Shown piece by piece: positions 22,986 through 30,686 of a DNA stretch of 41,609 nucleotides. Position 1 is the first letter of the stretch, and every line of letters starts with the position of its first letter. Below the pieces are notes generated by a model. That model did not search any database and was not told the origin of the DNA. It was given only the letters and a program-made list of their open reading frames with translations. The DNA comes from an uncultured Clostridia bacterium (GTDB lineage Bacteria > Bacillota > Clostridia > TANB77 > CAG-508): NCBI GenBank assembly GCA_947632535.1, contig CANRPR010000013.1:1-41609 (forward strand). Reading direction: 5' to 3'. Made by a program: the position numbers and the translations under genes.

Positions 22986-24959
22986 ATGTTAACAAATATT
23001 ATACTAACAGTTGCGGTATTAGTAATGGCATTGTGCCTCGTTATTAGAAAAATAAGAAAAAGACAAACTGAAAAACCTGACGAAGTATTAGAAGTTGACG
23101 ATAAAACTTATACTTTAGAAAAGATGACCGCATTTGTAAAGAGAAGACTAGATGAAATAACAAAAATAAACTTATATGATATTGGTCTTTCAGAAGAAGA
23201 ATTGAAAAGAAGGAAGAAGAAAAAATACGAATTAAAAAAGGCTTTAAAAGGATGTACATATGGTGATGTTAATGATAAGAAATATGTAAAAGAACTAATA
23301 TTTGACATATTATCTAAAGAATACGGAGTTGACGAAACCAATATATCTAAAGCAATTCCTTTTGATGTTCCATCATTACTAACAGACCAAGATAAATTTG
23401 ATATACTATTATATGCTTATAAAAAGGAATTTGGTTATGAAGCTTTAACCCAAATAATAAAGAAATATAATTTGGCTAATTTAAAATACATTTCAGGAGA
23501 AACAAAACCATGTTATGTTATAACTGGAGAAGAGATTAGTGATATCTATGAAAAAGAGCAGTTAACATTAGATTTCTCTGACAAATTAAATGTTGTTGTA
23601 CAAAGGATTTATCAACACTATAAGGGATATAGTAGTATTGATGAAGTAAGAGATATGAATATAGATGGCGTTTCTGGCGGTGTTTCTGGTTTACCAGAAT
23701 CTTTCTTAAGCCAAGTTGCTCAAACAGATGGAGATTACTTAGATCAAGTGTTAGAAAATAAAGTACCAAGAGCTTGTGATAGTATATGGATATTCTTTCA
23801 AGGTAAATCAATACGATTGGCATTCTTATCATTTGGTACTGAAAGTGAACTTAAGAGAGTATGTCAAAACATATATAAATATAATAATCCAGGACAGTTA
23901 TCAGATACAAATGGTTATAAAATTAATGAAATGAAAGACGGATCTCGTGTTGTTGTTGTAAGACCATCTTTCTCTGAAACATGGGCATTTTTCGTAAGAA
24001 AATTTGATGTTAAGAGAGCAACATTAGAGCAATTAATTTTATTTCCAGGAAAAGAAGATACAATTGAGTTATTAAAATACTTAGTAAAAGGAGCAAGAAT
24101 TATAGCACTTACTGGTGAGCAAGGTTGTGGTAAAACAACAATGCTTATGGGTATGATAGAAAATATATATGAAACTATGAACATAAGGGTTCAGGAAACT
24201 GCATTCGAGTTGCACTTAAGAAAAATATATCCAACAAGAAATATTTTGACTTTTAGGGAAACAGATACAATTTCAGGACAAGAAGGTCTAGATGTTCAGA
24301 AGAAAACTGATGGTTCCGTAAACATTATAGGTGAGGTTGCAACTGACCCCGTAGCATCTTGGATGATTCAGGCAGCACAGGTTGCTTCTAAGTTTACATT
24401 GTTTACTCACCATGCTAAAACTTTTCCAAACTTAGTAACAGCATTAAGAAACTCAATGTTAAGAACTGGTGTGTTCAAAGATGAGAAAACGGCTGAAGAG
24501 CAGGTTGTTCAAGTTTTGAACTTTGATATACATTTAGTAAAAGACTTTAGAGGAAGAAGATACATAGAAAGAATAACAGAATGTATACCAATTGAAAATA
24601 AAAATGAATATACTTTTGAACATAGAAATGAAAAAACAATAGAAGGAAAATTTGATAAATTTTTTGATAATGCAACAAGATATTTTTCAAAAGTAACAGA
24701 TAAACAGATGTATGATTATGTTAATATACTAGAATATATTGATGGAGAATATGTAATTACAAATAAAATTTCAGACGAAAATATTAGAGGAATGCGAAAC
24801 AATATGGATGAAACGGATATTGAAGCATTTGATAAATTCATTGAAAGAAAATGGGGAATTAGAGTAGTTTCAGATAATGGAAGAATAGAAAAAATTGGTG
24901 AGCCAAGTCAAGAGGGAGTAGCAGCAAAACGCGGAAGAAAACCAAAACTAACAAAATAA
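22986..24959 (+). CDS. CpaF/TadA-type secretion ATPase
   Basis: The 657-residue motor of the Tad-like system, a hexameric type II/IV secretion ATPase that powers pilin insertion or extraction. A membrane helix at about residues 2-20 is unusual, since CpaF is normally soluble. The regulatory N-domain covers about 50-360. Walker A is GEQGCGKTT (377-385, K383), with the Asp/His-box region after it and THHAKTF near 475. The C-terminal extension (about 540-657) is longer than in typical CpaF and ends in a basic RGRKPK tail. AAAGGAGGG precedes the start. The T2SSE_N-like and ATPase core order fits TadA. Confidence 0.88.
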   Translation: MLTNIILTVAVLVMALCLVIRKIRKRQTEKPDEVLEVDDKTYTLEKMTAFVKRRLDEITKINLYDIGLSEEELKRRKKKKYELKKALKGCTYGDVNDKKYVKELIFDILSKEYGVDETNISKAIPFDVPSLLTDQDKFDILLYAYKKEFGYEALTQIIKKYNLANLKYISGETKPCYVITGEEISDIYEKEQLTLDFSDKLNVVVQRIYQHYKGYSSIDEVRDMNIDGVSGGVSGLPESFLSQVAQTDGDYLDQVLENKVPRACDSIWIFFQGKSIRLAFLSFGTESELKRVCQNIYKYNNPGQLSDTNGYKINEMKDGSRVVVVRPSFSETWAFFVRKFDVKRATLEQLILFPGKEDTIELLKYLVKGARIIALTGEQGCGKTTMLMGMIENIYETMNIRVQETAFELHLRKIYPTRNILTFRETDTISGQEGLDVQKKTDGSVNIIGEVATDPVASWMIQAAQVASKFTLFTHHAKTFPNLVTALRNSMLRTGVFKDEKTAEEQVVQVLNFDIHLVKDFRGRRYIERITECIPIENKNEYTFEHRNEKTIEGKFDKFFDNATRYFSKVTDKQMYDYVNILEYIDGEYVITNKISDENIRGMRNNMDETDIEAFDKFIERKWGIRVVSDNGRIEKIGEPSQEGVAAKRGRKPKLTK

Positions 24960-24979
24960 AGGAATAGGAGGTGCTTTTT

Positions 24980-27049
24980 GTGGATAATCAAATAATGAAG
25001 TACGGTTTGATAGGCATATTTGGAATTTTTGCAGTAATAGTTATAGCATATTTATTTCTAATGAGAAAAATGAAAAATTCAGATATGCAAAAAGCTATGA
25101 AACTTAGAGCAGGTACAGAAGGAAATGCTTTTTCTTCAGATGTAATTTATCAAAAATTGTACATGATTTACATAAAAACACCATTTATAAAAAGATATCT
25201 AATAAAAATAAGACGAAGACTTGAAATTATCAACATAGACGATGAATACATGACTAGAAAGCAAACTGCCACAATATTAACAAGAGGATTAATAATAGTT
25301 ATATTATTGTCATTACTAATATTTATATTTGCTTCAGGAAATGTGTTATTACTTTGCATTCTATTAATATTTGAAGTGTTTATACTTGAAACATTGATGG
25401 ACGGAATGGTAGATAAAATGGACAATAAATTGCTAAAGCAGCAGATTGATTTGTTTTCAGAAATAAGACATGCATATCATGAATCAAACATGGTTGAAGA
25501 AGCAATTTATCAAGTATCACAAAATGATGAAGTGGAAGTATCAAGACAAGCAGAAAAAATATATGAAATATTAATATCAGATGAGCCGGAAGTAGAATTA
25601 GAAAAATATTATGATGTGGCTCCTAATAGCTACTTAAAAGAATTTGCTGGAGTATCATATTTAACAAAAGAATTTGGAGATAGAAAAGTAGATGGTGCAT
25701 CTTTATACTTGAAGAATTTGAATAATATCACACAAGAAATGCAACTAGAAATACTAAAAAGAGATAAATTAGATTATGTATTTCAAAGTTTGTCATTTAT
25801 AGCAGTTGCACCTATTTTATTGATAGAACCATTAAAGAATTGGGCTGTGGGACAATTTAGTTTTACATCACAATTTTATGATGGTAAAGGTGGACTTATT
25901 GTACAGACTATTATATTGGTTTTAACATTTGTATGTTATACATTAATTAGAAAAGTAAAAGATACCTCGTCAACAAATGCTAATGTAAAGAATACAGAAA
26001 ATCCATGGCAAGCGAAGGTATATAAAAGATTAAAGAAAATAATTGATTTGGTAATACCAAAAAAAGGTACCAAAGATTATAGAAAAATAATTCAGTTATT
26101 AAAAGATGCAGCTTCAAAACAAAAAATTGAATGGTTATATGTTAATAAAATTGCAATTTGTATTGTATCAGGAATTGTGTCCCTACTAATGTTTAACCAA
26201 TTACACAAAACTGCTATAAATTATATATATGAAGAGCCGACTTCGGATTATAATATACTCGGGCAGATGTCGGAAACTGACGAAAGAAAAGCAATGCAGT
26301 TAACAGAGCAAGATAACTTTTTCTTGGATATGTTTAAAGGCAAACAAAATACTACGGTAGAACAAATAGAAGTTGCAATGGAAAAATCAAAGTATTATGA
26401 AGATGCTGGAGAAGAAGAAATAAAGGAAGCAGCTGAAAGAGTTTTTGACAAATTACAAATAATAAATAGTGAATATATGCAATGGTTTGAATGGCTGTTG
26501 GCATTGGTGTTTGCGAGTGTTGGGTATATGGCTCCAACTTTAATGTTACGTTTCCAAGTAAAAATGAGACAGTTAGAGATGGAAGACGAGGTTATGCAGT
26601 TCCAAACTATTATATTAATGCTTATGAGAATTGAGAGAGTTAATGTTGAAATTATATTAGAATGGCTAGAAAGATATTCTAATATATTTAGAGAGCCAAT
26701 TACAAAATGTGTTAATAACTATGAAAGTGGTGCATGGGAAGCTCTAGAAGAATTAAAAAATGATGTATCATATATGCAGTTTATTAGGATTGTTGAAAGT
26801 TTACAAGCTGCAGTTGAAAAAATACCAATTAAAGATGCATTTGACGAATTAGATACGGAAAGAAATTACTATCAAGAGAAGAGAAAAGAGTCAAATGAAA
26901 GATTGATTAGTAGAAAAGGAATGATAGGTAAAGTTATAGGATTTGCTCCAATGATTGTACTGTTTGTTGGATATTTAATAGTTCCACTAGTTGTAATAGG
27001 TATGATGAGTATGACAAGTTCATTTGGTACTATGTCTGATATGATGTAG
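24980..27049 (+). CDS. TadB/TadC-like inner-membrane platform protein, probable fusion
   Basis: A 689-residue membrane protein. TadB and TadC are usually two separate proteins of about 300 residues; this single chain seems to hold both. Membrane helices cluster at about residues 6-25, 92-120, 265-310 and 395-415 in the first half, and 505-530 and 645-675 in the second. Each half has a GspF/T2SF-like helical cytoplasmic domain (DLFSEIRHAYHESNMVEEAI in the first, ILMLMRIERVNVEIILEWLE in the second). GTG 24980 is chosen because AGGAGG is about 7 nt upstream; GTG 24971 overlaps the SD. It would form the platform for the CpaF motor. Confidence 0.75.
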   Translation: MDNQIMKYGLIGIFGIFAVIVIAYLFLMRKMKNSDMQKAMKLRAGTEGNAFSSDVIYQKLYMIYIKTPFIKRYLIKIRRRLEIINIDDEYMTRKQTATILTRGLIIVILLSLLIFIFASGNVLLLCILLIFEVFILETLMDGMVDKMDNKLLKQQIDLFSEIRHAYHESNMVEEAIYQVSQNDEVEVSRQAEKIYEILISDEPEVELEKYYDVAPNSYLKEFAGVSYLTKEFGDRKVDGASLYLKNLNNITQEMQLEILKRDKLDYVFQSLSFIAVAPILLIEPLKNWAVGQFSFTSQFYDGKGGLIVQTIILVLTFVCYTLIRKVKDTSSTNANVKNTENPWQAKVYKRLKKIIDLVIPKKGTKDYRKIIQLLKDAASKQKIEWLYVNKIAICIVSGIVSLLMFNQLHKTAINYIYEEPTSDYNILGQMSETDERKAMQLTEQDNFFLDMFKGKQNTTVEQIEVAMEKSKYYEDAGEEEIKEAAERVFDKLQIINSEYMQWFEWLLALVFASVGYMAPTLMLRFQVKMRQLEMEDEVMQFQTIILMLMRIERVNVEIILEWLERYSNIFREPITKCVNNYESGAWEALEELKNDVSYMQFIRIVESLQAAVEKIPIKDAFDELDTERNYYQEKRKESNERLISRKGMIGKVIGFAPMIVLFVGYLIVPLVVIGMMSMTSSFGTMSDMM

Positions 27050-27070
27050 AAATATGGAAGAAGGAGGAAA

Positions 27071-27096
27071 GGTTGATTAAATTTGTTTAATCAACC
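27071..27096 (+). other. 11-bp hairpin between an SD and its probable start codon
   Basis: GGTTGATTAAA (27071-27081), loop TTTG, TTTAATCAACC (27086-27096). A strong AAGGAGG (27061-27067) lies directly 5' and ATG 27108 lies 11 nt 3' of it. There is no T tail. Confidence 0.75.
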
Positions 27097-27107
27097 TAAC
27101 TGTAAGT

Positions 27108-27650
27108 ATGGATAATGCAACAAAGGCCTTGTATATTGCAGGTACCATATTAATGGCAATAATGGTTGTATCAGTAGTTGTTTTGGTATGGAATAATGCA
27201 TCAGATTGGTTAGGTTCAGAAGAAAGAATGAAAGTTTCGGATCAAATACGAGCATTCAATACAGATTATGAAGCTTTTAATAAAAAATTATTAAGAGCAA
27301 CAGATGTAATTTCAATTATAAATAAGGCGGAAAATAATAATAGAAAATATGCAAAAACTAATAATATACCAACTACTAGGCAAATAAGAAAAGATGAAGT
27401 GAATGAGCCTAATTATTTTATTACAATAGAAATTTCTTTTCTATGGGATTTCCCTGATGGAAGTGGTAGTGGATACTTAGATACATCCGGTTACTTTTCA
27501 ACAATAAGAAATAATGAAACTAATCTACAAAATTTTAAAGAAAATCTAATTTTTGATTGTACAACTACAGGATACAATACAGAAACAGGAAGAATAAATT
27601 ATATGAAGTTTGTTGGGTATGACAAAAAGCAAATAATTGATAATAGTTAG
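27108..27650 (+). CDS. Pilin-like membrane-anchored protein A of the Tad-like locus
   Basis: A 180-residue protein. The N-terminus MDNATKALYIAGTILMAIMV puts a hydrophobic helix (about residues 7-28) almost at the first residue, like a mature type IV pilin, but with no basic leader and G/A-type cleavage site before it. The helix is followed by IRAFNTDYEAFNKKLLRATDV and SIINKAENNN, and the end has YNTETGRINYMKF. These two motifs recur in the three genes that follow. The best SD lies 40 nt upstream across a hairpin. I infer a surface-fibre subunit or minor pilin; no database family is claimed. Confidence 0.6.
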   Translation: MDNATKALYIAGTILMAIMVVSVVVLVWNNASDWLGSEERMKVSDQIRAFNTDYEAFNKKLLRATDVISIINKAENNNRKYAKTNNIPTTRQIRKDEVNEPNYFITIEISFLWDFPDGSGSGYLDTSGYFSTIRNNETNLQNFKENLIFDCTTTGYNTETGRINYMKFVGYDKKQIIDNS

Positions 27651-27664
27651 GAGTGTGAGGGTAA

Positions 27665-28150
27665 ATGGAAAATGCTTCAAAAGCTTTATGGTTAGCAGCA
27701 GAAATGTTGCTAGGGGTTATGATACTTATGGTAGTTGTTGTTTCATTTACCGCAGTACAAGATTTTAGTAGTGAAATAGATGGTAATATACAGTCAAAAA
27801 TGGTAGCAGAATTTAACTCAAAATTTGAACCGTATAATAATAGAAATAATCTAACACCACAGGATGTAGTTACTCTTGTGAACCTTGTTAAAGACTATAA
27901 CTCTAAAGAAGATAGATATAAAGAAATAACTATAGTTTTCGAGGGTGGAGGAATAGATGGTAAATATAAGACTATGATAAATACTTATAGTATAAATTCG
28001 AATATTGCAGATCAATTTATCCAAGCATATGCTCCTAAGGAACAAGTTGTAAACGGGAAGAAAACATTAATTTATACTAAATTTACTTGTGAAATGGAGT
28101 ATGATGCAACAAGGGGTTATGTATCTACTATAAAATTGAAAAAAACATAA
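27665..28150 (+). CDS. Pilin-like membrane-anchored protein B of the Tad-like locus
   Basis: A 161-residue paralogue of the preceding protein. It begins MENASKALWLAAEMLLGVMI with the hydrophobic segment at about residues 7-28. The shared motif is VAEFNSKFEPYNNRNNLTPQ followed by DVVTLVNLVKDYN, and the shared C-terminal strand is YDATRGYVSTIKLKK. TAGGAGTGAGGG precedes the ATG. It lies 14 nt after protein A, so the two are co-transcribed. Extracellular orientation of the C-terminal domain is inferred from the pilin-like plan. Confidence 0.6.
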   Translation: MENASKALWLAAEMLLGVMILMVVVVSFTAVQDFSSEIDGNIQSKMVAEFNSKFEPYNNRNNLTPQDVVTLVNLVKDYNSKEDRYKEITIVFEGGGIDGKYKTMINTYSINSNIADQFIQAYAPKEQVVNGKKTLIYTKFTCEMEYDATRGYVSTIKLKKT

Positions 28151-28209
28151 AAATTTACATAAATAGTACAAGATACCTGAAAAAAACACAAAAAATATAT
28201 AAAAAAATG

Positions 28210-28238
28210 TTGATTTAAAACGAATAAAATAGTATAAT
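28210..28238 (+). promoter_or_regulatory. Internal promoter within the Tad-like locus
   Basis: TTGATT (28210-28215), a 17-nt spacer and TATAAT (28233-28238), located in the 105-nt gap between the second and third pilin-like genes. It would allow the distal subunit genes to be expressed apart from the motor genes. Confidence 0.6.
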
Positions 28239-28255
28239 ATAAAGGAACGTACAAT

Positions 28256-28705
28256 ATGAAAAAAACACTTATTTTTATTTTGATTATTACTGCAGTAGTT
28301 GTAATTGTTTGCGCAACGAGTATTTTAGAGAATAATCAAAAAGTACAAGCAGTAAAAAAATTCAACCAAGAATATGAAATGTACTTAGATAAAGAAATAT
28401 TTGGAGCAGATGTTGCTACATTAATAAATAAAGCAGTAAATACTAATTTGAAAAATAATATAATGCAAGATGAAGAAAAGAACTTTATTGCAAATGATAC
28501 AAATTCACTTCAAATAGAAATATGCTTTTTGTATGACGAAGAAACAGGTGAAACAAGAACATATAATATGGAAAAAGTTTATTATAGAGGAATACAAGAA
28601 TTTATACAAAATTTTAATTTAACAACTTTTAAAATTGATAGTATAGAATATCACCAAACAACTGGAAGAGTTAGTAAAATTGTATTTAAGCAAATAGAAG
28701 CATAA
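28256..28705 (+). CDS. Pilin-like membrane-anchored protein C of the Tad-like locus
   Basis: A 149-residue protein with an N-terminal membrane helix (about residues 4-22). Unlike its neighbours it starts MKKTLIFILI, with basic residues before the helix, so it resembles an ordinary anchored or secreted protein. The family motifs are still clear: VKKFNQEYEMYLDKEIFGAD followed by VATLINKAVNTN, and the C-terminal YHQTTGRVSKIVFKQ. The SD (AAGGAA) is weak. An internal promoter lies 18 nt upstream of the start. Confidence 0.6.
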   Translation: MKKTLIFILIITAVVVIVCATSILENNQKVQAVKKFNQEYEMYLDKEIFGADVATLINKAVNTNLKNNIMQDEEKNFIANDTNSLQIEICFLYDEETGETRTYNMEKVYYRGIQEFIQNFNLTTFKIDSIEYHQTTGRVSKIVFKQIEA

Positions 28706-28781
28706 TAAAAATGTTATTAATATTTTAGATATAAAATCTAAAGATAAAAATATAAAATAGGAACTTTAAGGAGGAAAAGTT

Positions 28782-29267
28782 ATGGAGAACGCTTCAAAAG
28801 CACTATTAATTGCAGGTGCTATATTAATTGTTATTTTGTTAATAGGAGTTGGTATGATGGTATACCAAGGTGCAATGGGTACTGTTAATGAAGGTATATC
28901 AAGTATGAACCAACAAGAAAAACAAGCTTATAATGAAAAATTTGAAAGATATGCAGGAACTACAAAAAAAGGTTCTGATGTAAGAGCATTAATTCAAGAT
29001 GTTATGTCTAATAACTCTGAGAATAAAGAGGTACCAGAAAAAATAGTTGGTCTTTCATTAGGAAAAGGTGTATGTGGAAATAATGCAGACGAGAAATTTG
29101 CATCAGGTGAAAAAACAGCAGAGAATTTACAGAAGGAATTAAATCAAATGTCTGTTGATAGATCAAAGGTTAATTCTTCAGCACTTTTTACTGTTATTGT
29201 TGAAAGAGACATAGACACAGGACTAGTAAATCAAGTAAATGTTACAAAAAATTCAGCTACAAAATAA
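28782..29267 (+). CDS. Pilin-like membrane-anchored protein D of the Tad-like locus
   Basis: A 161-residue protein beginning MENASKALLIAGAILIVILL with the helix at about residues 7-30, the most pilin-like of the set. The family motif is AYNEKFERYAGTTKKGSDVR followed by ALIQDVMSNN; the C-terminal strand is RDIDTGLVNQVNVTK. It has the strongest ribosome site of the four (AAGGAGGAAAAG) and a 7-bp hairpin upstream (28724-28742). On that basis it could be the major subunit, which is an inference. A single Cys occurs near residue 99. Confidence 0.6.
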   Translation: MENASKALLIAGAILIVILLIGVGMMVYQGAMGTVNEGISSMNQQEKQAYNEKFERYAGTTKKGSDVRALIQDVMSNNSENKEVPEKIVGLSLGKGVCGNNADEKFASGEKTAENLQKELNQMSVDRSKVNSSALFTVIVERDIDTGLVNQVNVTKNSATK

Positions 29268-29284
29268 ATAAAGGATGATGGCTT

Positions 29285-30112
29285 ATGGAGAATGCTGTAG
29301 ATGCTTTAAAAATATCTTTTGCTATGTTTGTTTTTGCATTAGCATTAGCATTGATGTTTAATGTAGTTGCTCAAGCCAGGGCGACTGGCGATATAGTATT
29401 TCAGCTAAACGATAAGACAGAAGACTATGAATATGTTACTTCTAGTTCAGGCGATTATAATGCACAAAAAGACAGAATCGTTGGTTGGGAAACTATCTTG
29501 CCAACGATTTATCGTTATCATAAGGAACAATATGGTGTAACGATTGTAGATACTTCTGGAAAACCAATAGTAAGGTTTGACTTAAATGCTGAAAGTCAAT
29601 TAGGAAACTGGCAGGATATTTTAAAATGGAAAGATATTACGAGTAGCACTAATAGTCAATTATATAATCAATATCAAACTACAATTGAGGCGTACAAAAC
29701 CACATATAATGATATTAAATATATATTAGATGAAGTGGATAATGTTATAGATAAAGAAATTCCGGGAAGAGATAGCAATTATAAATTAATTAATCAATTA
29801 GACAATCTAACGGATTTATATAAAGTTGATAATAATGCTAATGTAAGTGTTAAAATTGGTGCACCTTGGATAGGAAATGCAGATGAAATATTAAAAAGAA
29901 TAGCTGTGGATGCAGGTGGCGGAGTTTATTCTAGAAATATGATAAATTATACAGGAAAAAACTTACTAGGAAATTATAAAAATAGAAAGTTCAAAGAAAA
30001 ATTTGTTGAAATTCAAACAAGTGGAATTATTGCAACAGATGGAAATACTAATGATTCTCTTGAAGTTACAAATGTAAACCGTAAATTAGAAATAATATAT
30101 ATTATGCAATAG
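29285..30112 (+). CDS. Larger pilin-like protein of the Tad-like locus
   Basis: A 275-residue protein with the same kind of N-terminus, MENAVDALKISFAMFVFALA, and a membrane helix at about residues 9-30. It lacks the FNxxYE motif. The extracytoplasmic part is rich in Asn, Tyr and Thr, with a helical stretch at about 110-160 and a possible beta domain at the end. AAGGATGATGG precedes the ATG and the gene is 17 nt after protein D. It could be a tip or minor subunit, by analogy with large minor pilins. Confidence 0.55.
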   Translation: MENAVDALKISFAMFVFALALALMFNVVAQARATGDIVFQLNDKTEDYEYVTSSSGDYNAQKDRIVGWETILPTIYRYHKEQYGVTIVDTSGKPIVRFDLNAESQLGNWQDILKWKDITSSTNSQLYNQYQTTIEAYKTTYNDIKYILDEVDNVIDKEIPGRDSNYKLINQLDNLTDLYKVDNNANVSVKIGAPWIGNADEILKRIAVDAGGGVYSRNMINYTGKNLLGNYKNRKFKEKFVEIQTSGIIATDGNTNDSLEVTNVNRKLEIIYIMQ

Positions 30113-30130
30113 TATAAAGGAGGAGAAGAA

Positions 30131-30661
30131 ATGGGAGATACAGTAATGACTATAGTTGCTATATTTCTAGCTGCAATATTGATGTTTGTATTTCCATTAA
30201 TGTCAATATCAGAAAGAACAGATGATATTGCACAATTAAGAGTACAAACTGCTACAGTTGAATATGTGGATGATGTAAGGACAACTGGAAGAGTATCAAG
30301 GGATGAGTATGAAAGTTATTTACAAACATTAGCTTCAACTGGAAATACTTATGATGTAGATATGGAAGTAAAGGTACTAGATGAAAATCCAGGTAAAAAA
30401 ACTTCACAGACAGAGCAAACTAAAATAGGAGAAAACATATATTATTCAATGTATACTTCACAAATAGAAGACGAATGGAATTCTAGAAACGGAGTTATGA
30501 AATTGAAAGAAGGAGATATGGTAGTTGTAACTGTTAAAAATACTAATACTACAATTGCACAGATGTTGAAAAATTTCCTATATAGTATAACTGGAAATGA
30601 AACTTATAAGATTTCCGCACAACACACAGGAGTTGTTATGACAAATGGTAGTAACAATTAA
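30131..30661 (+). CDS. Single-span membrane protein of the Tad-like locus (TadE/F-like position)
   Basis: A 176-residue protein with a membrane helix from residue 5 to about 25 (MTIVAIFLAAILMFVFPLM) and an extracytoplasmic domain. VEYVDDVRTTGRVSRDEYES is a conserved-looking segment after the helix. The size, single helix and place in the operon correspond to TadE/TadF pseudopilins, but I cannot confirm the family. AAGGAGGAG precedes the ATG. It is 18 nt after the previous gene. Confidence 0.55.
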   Translation: MGDTVMTIVAIFLAAILMFVFPLMSISERTDDIAQLRVQTATVEYVDDVRTTGRVSRDEYESYLQTLASTGNTYDVDMEVKVLDENPGKKTSQTEQTKIGENIYYSMYTSQIEDEWNSRNGVMKLKEGDMVVVTVKNTNTTIAQMLKNFLYSITGNETYKISAQHTGVVMTNGSNN

Positions 30662-30686
30662 TTGCTAAAGAATAAGGTGATAATAA

